NCBI GenBank assembly: GCA_012295275.1
Contig: CM022678.1
Span: 17,320,165 to 17,331,777 of the forward strand
DNA: 11,613 nucleotides
DNA from: Chrysomallon squamiferum
Taxonomy: Eukaryota > Mollusca > Gastropoda > Neomphalida > Peltospiridae
Reading direction: 5' to 3'
Under the pieces are notes generated by a model that saw only the letters and a list, made by a program, of their open reading frames with translations, searched no databases and was not told the origin of the DNA. The position numbers were made by a program, and so were the translations under genes. The stretch's first letter is position 1, and each line of letters begins with the position of its first letter. Below, piece after piece: positions 1-11,613 of this stretch.

Positions 1-61
<61 letters not shown>
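1..61. repeat. (GA)n microsatellite at window edge
   Basis: A perfect GA dinucleotide run fills the first 61 bases and is cut by the window edge, so the full length is unknown. Confidence 0.97.
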
Positions 62-65
<4 letters not shown>

Positions 66-655
66 TTGTTGTCGGTGTTAAACTTACTTTTGCATACATC
101 TCTAAATGACAGACTCCTGCCTATCAAAAAGGAAGAAAATAATAAGAAGACTTATTGGATTTTATAATTTTTATTATAACAATTGTTGTTAATGTTATTA
201 TTATTGCTTTTAGTATCCCTACTACACTGCTCAAATTGTTATTATTATAATTATTATCGTTAATATTATTATTATTATTATTATTAGTTTCAAATACAAA
301 AAAACCCAGTTGTTTCAATCTTTTAGAACAATACATGATTTTAAATTCAGATTCTAAGATTTTCCATTAACAGATAAATACTTTACAAAGCAGATCTTAA
401 ATAATATGTTTTCGTAAATAAAAACAGCAAAATGCACACACAGAGACAGAGTCAGGAAAATACCGGAAATATAAATTCAAAATTCAATATATTTGCAAAC
501 AGCATTCATTGTAAAAAGAAAATTTAAATATTTCGCATTCTCACTTTCCAAATTGCCTTCCTTCAAACATAAATTCTTACATATCACTCATCATTAAACA
601 TATTTTATTTACACTTAATATAAATGTCATAAAGTATTTCTAAAAATCCTTCTTT
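62..655. other. AT-rich non-coding sequence with ATT/TTA tracts
   Basis: Nothing coding is supported here. A TTA/ATT-rich simple repeat lies at about 236-285. The short minus-strand open frame at 124-336 is mostly poly-Asn translated from that repeat. The stretch is probably intron or 3' flank of the phosphatase gene. Confidence 0.6.
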
Positions 656-742
656 TCAAATATGGAAATGACCATCCAAGATATTACCCATGATTCCACT
701 GCAGCTGAAAGTAACATGAAGATTAGTTTTGAGTTTACTTAC

Positions 743-864
743 ATTAGCATTATTATCAATTACAGGAGCAGGCATCTCTCTTAAAGAAATGTCTTCCTTC
801 ATGTGGAATCTTTCTTGTGGATTCTTTCTCTCAGTTATAACTATATTTTCTACATTTTTCACAT
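743..864 (-). CDS. Candidate alternative 3' exon of the RPTP gene
   Basis: A 122-nt stretch is bounded by TTTTAACAATCAG|AT and GCTAAT|GTAAGT. It is open in one frame for 40 codons, starting VKNVENIVITERKNPQERFH and ending MKEDISLREMPAPVIDNNAN. Its phase (1 in, 0 out) fits splicing from the GTGACA donor at 1285/1284 inside the preceding exon; the joined codon would be GAT. No known domain is recognised, and the sequence would be a charged linker after the catalytic domain. If used, the gene continues beyond the left edge of the window, possibly to a second PTP domain. Reading through its donor, the frame stays open to a stop at 656. Confidence 0.45.
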
Positions 865-937
865 CTGATTGTTAAAACAAGTTTTATTTAGGCTAAAAAT
901 ATATGTCACATAAATGTTTTAGACTTTCTCCTTTTTA

Positions 938-1102
938 GAAATATGGAAATGGTCGACCTTGTTGAGCTTTTAGTTTATTTGTATTAGTAAATTTACTCAT
1001 CTTTATTAAAGAAATGTCTTTAAAAATAAATTTCTCTCCCTTAACAATCGTCTTGCATTTTTCTTTCTCATCACAACAGTTTCAAATATCCCTGAATTCA
1101 AA
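938..1102 (-). pseudogene. Possible decayed duplicate of the 743-864 exon region
   Basis: The + strand words AATATGGAAATG (about 659-670 and 940-951) and TTAAAGAAATGTCTT (781-795 and 1006-1020) recur in the same order. CCTTCTTTTCAAATATGG and CTCCTTTTTAGAAATATGG also match upstream. On the coding strand, TGAGA.AAGAA..CAAGA followed by GACATTTCTTTAA is shared with the exon candidate. The copy here lacks an intact matching frame and has lost the GTAAGT donor. It looks like an old tandem exon duplication that has decayed. Confidence 0.35.
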
Positions 1103-1189
1103 AATTCAGCAACAAATTAGTTTTCTTTATGTACTTCAGTACAAACATTATACTTTTATTACTTTCTCTACCTTTCCAGTGAAGCTACT

Positions 1190-9843
<8,654 letters not shown>

Positions 9844-9902
9844 CTGAAACTGAATCATTCGAAAAAAAAAAACATTATATCAAACACTATTCACGATGGA
9901 AA

Positions 9903-10006
9903 TACATATATACATACACACATACACACATACATACATACATACATACATACATACATACATACATACATACATACATACATACATACAAACATACATA
10001 TATATA
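9903..10006. repeat. (TACA)n microsatellite
   Basis: A nearly perfect TACA/CATA run. The + strand His/Thr/Tyr frame at 9801-10007 is its translation. Confidence 0.96.
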
Positions 10007-10049
10007 GGTACGTAAGTACATTGTTTTGGTTATAATTGTTTCGTTTTAT

Positions 10050-10180
10050 TCGGTAATTTATATTTATTTATTTACTTATTTATTTCCTTAGTCAGTTAGT
10101 AATAAATTTATTTATTTACTTATGTTTGTATTTATTATTTGTTGCTTATTTATTTATTTATTTATTTGTTTGTTTATTAG
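10050..10180. repeat. (TTTA)n-rich tract
   Basis: Imperfect TTTA/TTTAC/TTTG repeats, followed by T-rich sequence to about 10260. The Phe/Leu-rich + strand frame here is not a gene. Confidence 0.85.
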
Positions 10181-10286
10181 TTTTGTTCTTCTTATTTTTA
10201 AAGATTTTTTCTTTTTTTAAGATTTTGTTGTTATTCTTGTTCTATTGTCTATTCTGTCTTTGTGCTGTTAGAGAATCTTTAGAACA

Positions 10287-11000
10287 ATGCTCGGCAACCT
10301 TTCTTCAGATATCACCCACTTTCACTAAGTGAAAATTTGGAACGCTCATCAACCACACAGTAATTTAAGAATTAAGGGATTAATCTTAAAACAACATTTA
10401 TTAAAACTAAACTAAAAGTCTAAATAATAATTTTTCAAAGTTTAATGATAAAAAGATAACAGTTTCCCGTATGACGTCACGGTGTGTTCCCGAATATCCC
10501 TCTGGCTTCTGATGCAGCGTGCGTTCAAAATGGGGACATCCTCCGTTCTCTCGCTCTATCGTGACAACATAACATTCTTATTAATTTTAGGAAAATTTCA
10601 GTTTTTGTTGATAGCTAGTTGTGATATTATTAAAAAGTTACGGATGTCAAATAAGAGCACGTATCAAATACTCCACGTAAGCTCGACACTCTGTCAGTCC
10701 GGGATTTAGCTACGAGCCTCGAAATCTGCATGAGGCCTTGAGAATGTCAACATGAGGAATTACCGGACCGAGAGCCGTCTCTTGTTGGTTTTTCAAAATG
10801 CAGAGTTGATACAAGAACTACTCCAACAACGCGATTCGGATTCACGCTAAACAAATATTGAAAATGGAGAGTTCCTGCGTTCTGTCGCTCTACTGGGAGA
10901 ACACAAAGCCTCTATTAATTCGAATCACGCTACATAAACAGCGGGTCATCGTAGGAAGGGATCCTAGATAAGGAGATAAAAGATTTTCCAAATTTTGAGA
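10287..11000. mobile_element. Decayed dispersed element, possibly hAT-like DNA transposon remnant
   Basis: CAATGCTCGGCAACCTTTCT at 10287 followed by CACCCACTT resembles the CAGTGxTCxxCAACCTTT...CCCCTT start seen in many hAT-family elements. The following 700 bases are richer in GC than the flanks. They contain an internal direct repeat (10527-10588 and 10861-10922, both starting AAAATGG.GA and sharing CTCCGTTCT/CTGCGTTCT, TCGCTCTA and TATTAATT; roughly three quarters identical). A second repeat is ATTCG[G]ATTCACGCTA (about 10834 and 10917). No transposase frame survives and no inverted right end was found, so the class is uncertain. Confidence 0.4.
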
Positions 11001-11008
11001 TTAGCTTA

Positions 11009-11028
11009 ATTTTTTTTTTTTTTTTTTT
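11009..11028. repeat. Poly-T run
   Basis: A homopolymer of about 20 T. It could be the poly-A tail of a minus-strand retroelement or a simple slippage run; no clear element body is attached. Confidence 0.85.
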
Positions 11029-11613
11029 CGCTTTGCTATTAAATAATTAAAACACATATGAACTTTTCTGAGAGCGAATGATGAAACTCAAAGAAGAAAA
11101 AAATAATCGTAAAACAAACCCGAAAAAATACTGGAGGGGCCTGACGGCTTTATACAGCTTAGGGTCTTACCATTTCTAAATTCGGCAGTGCAGTGAGTGA
11201 TCTACCCAAAAAGTAAAAGCGCACAGAGTAGTCAGTCAAATGCCTACCCAAGGGACCTAGCGACAAGGTAAACGATCTCTGCTTTTGAGCAAAAGCATAC
11301 GTCCTATACGTAACTACTTCACGACCACAGAAATAAAGACAGCTCCTAGACAGTGTTGTCAATTAAGTTTTCAGAAATGTAGTTGATTTAAGTTTCAATT
11401 TTACTGTGTTTTACTATATATAAAATATTGCTCTTTCTAATGACGTATTTATAAAAAGAGTCTGTGACTCGGAAATAGTGAAGAACCTTTACGAAAAAAA
11501 TATTTGATACAGTATGACGTACAACTAATACAGGCACTTTGCAGAATCTTATATATACAATATATGTCAACAAAATTTTATTATTATTAAAAAAAGAAGA
11601 AAAGCAAATTATT
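11029..11613. other. Unassigned sequence, moderately GC-rich core at 11130-11360
   Basis: A minus-strand open frame at 11159-11362 (RSFTLSLGPLGRHLTDYSVR in its middle) sits in the part with the most even base composition. It has no splice-site support and no recognised domain. It could be a dispersed repeat or a chance frame. The last 200 bases are AT-rich and featureless. Confidence 0.5.

Noticed and set aside
10482-10709. A 75-residue + strand frame
   Set aside because: It lies in the repeat-like block, has no recognised domain or splice context, and part of it is one copy of the internal direct repeat.

Overview
The window is eukaryotic, intron-rich, AT-rich DNA dominated by one gene on the minus strand. 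Twelve exons with mostly canonical GT-AG borders and mutually consistent phases can be chained from about 9843 down to 1190. They encode 877 residues, and the 5' end of the gene lies outside the window. The predicted protein is a single-pass receptor-type protein tyrosine phosphatase (RPTP). From N to C it has a small six-cysteine ShK-like (SXC) module, a long MEGF-type row of EGF-like modules with many N-glycosylation sequons, one transmembrane helix and a basic stop-transfer stretch. An acidic, tyrosine-bearing cytoplasmic linker follows, then a complete PTP catalytic domain with an intact [11 protein letters not shown]-loop. Dense microsatellites, two minisatellites and the MEGF-RPTP architecture suggest a lophotrochozoan, most likely a mollusc and perhaps a cephalopod. 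That assignment is inference, because no taxonomic marker is present. Layout on the + axis: 1-742 is a (GA)n tract and AT-rich sequence with no gene seen. 743-864 is a candidate extra 3' exon. 1190-1354 is the exon ending in the TGA used in this model. 1829-5445 holds seven exons that complete the PTP domain. 5844-6295 is the cytoplasmic linker exon. 6705-6811 is the basic juxtamembrane exon. 7195-7294 is the membrane helix. 7936-8931 is one large exon carrying the EGF-like row. 9742-9843 is the ShK-like exon. 9850-11613 holds a (TACA)n tract, AT-rich sequence, a decayed transposon-like stretch and unassigned sequence; no signal-peptide exon was found there. Points deserving attention: (i) the exon at 3912-4046 runs straight into a pure (CT)n microsatellite (minus strand) with no usable GT donor; (ii) the WPD loop reads W-M-D; (iii) an in-phase donor inside the last exon pairs with an acceptor at 864, so the gene may have two alternative 3' ends; (iv) an ShK-like module on an MEGF-RPTP ectodomain is an uncommon combination; (v) the cytoplasmic linker carries YxxM and YxxP tyrosine motifs.
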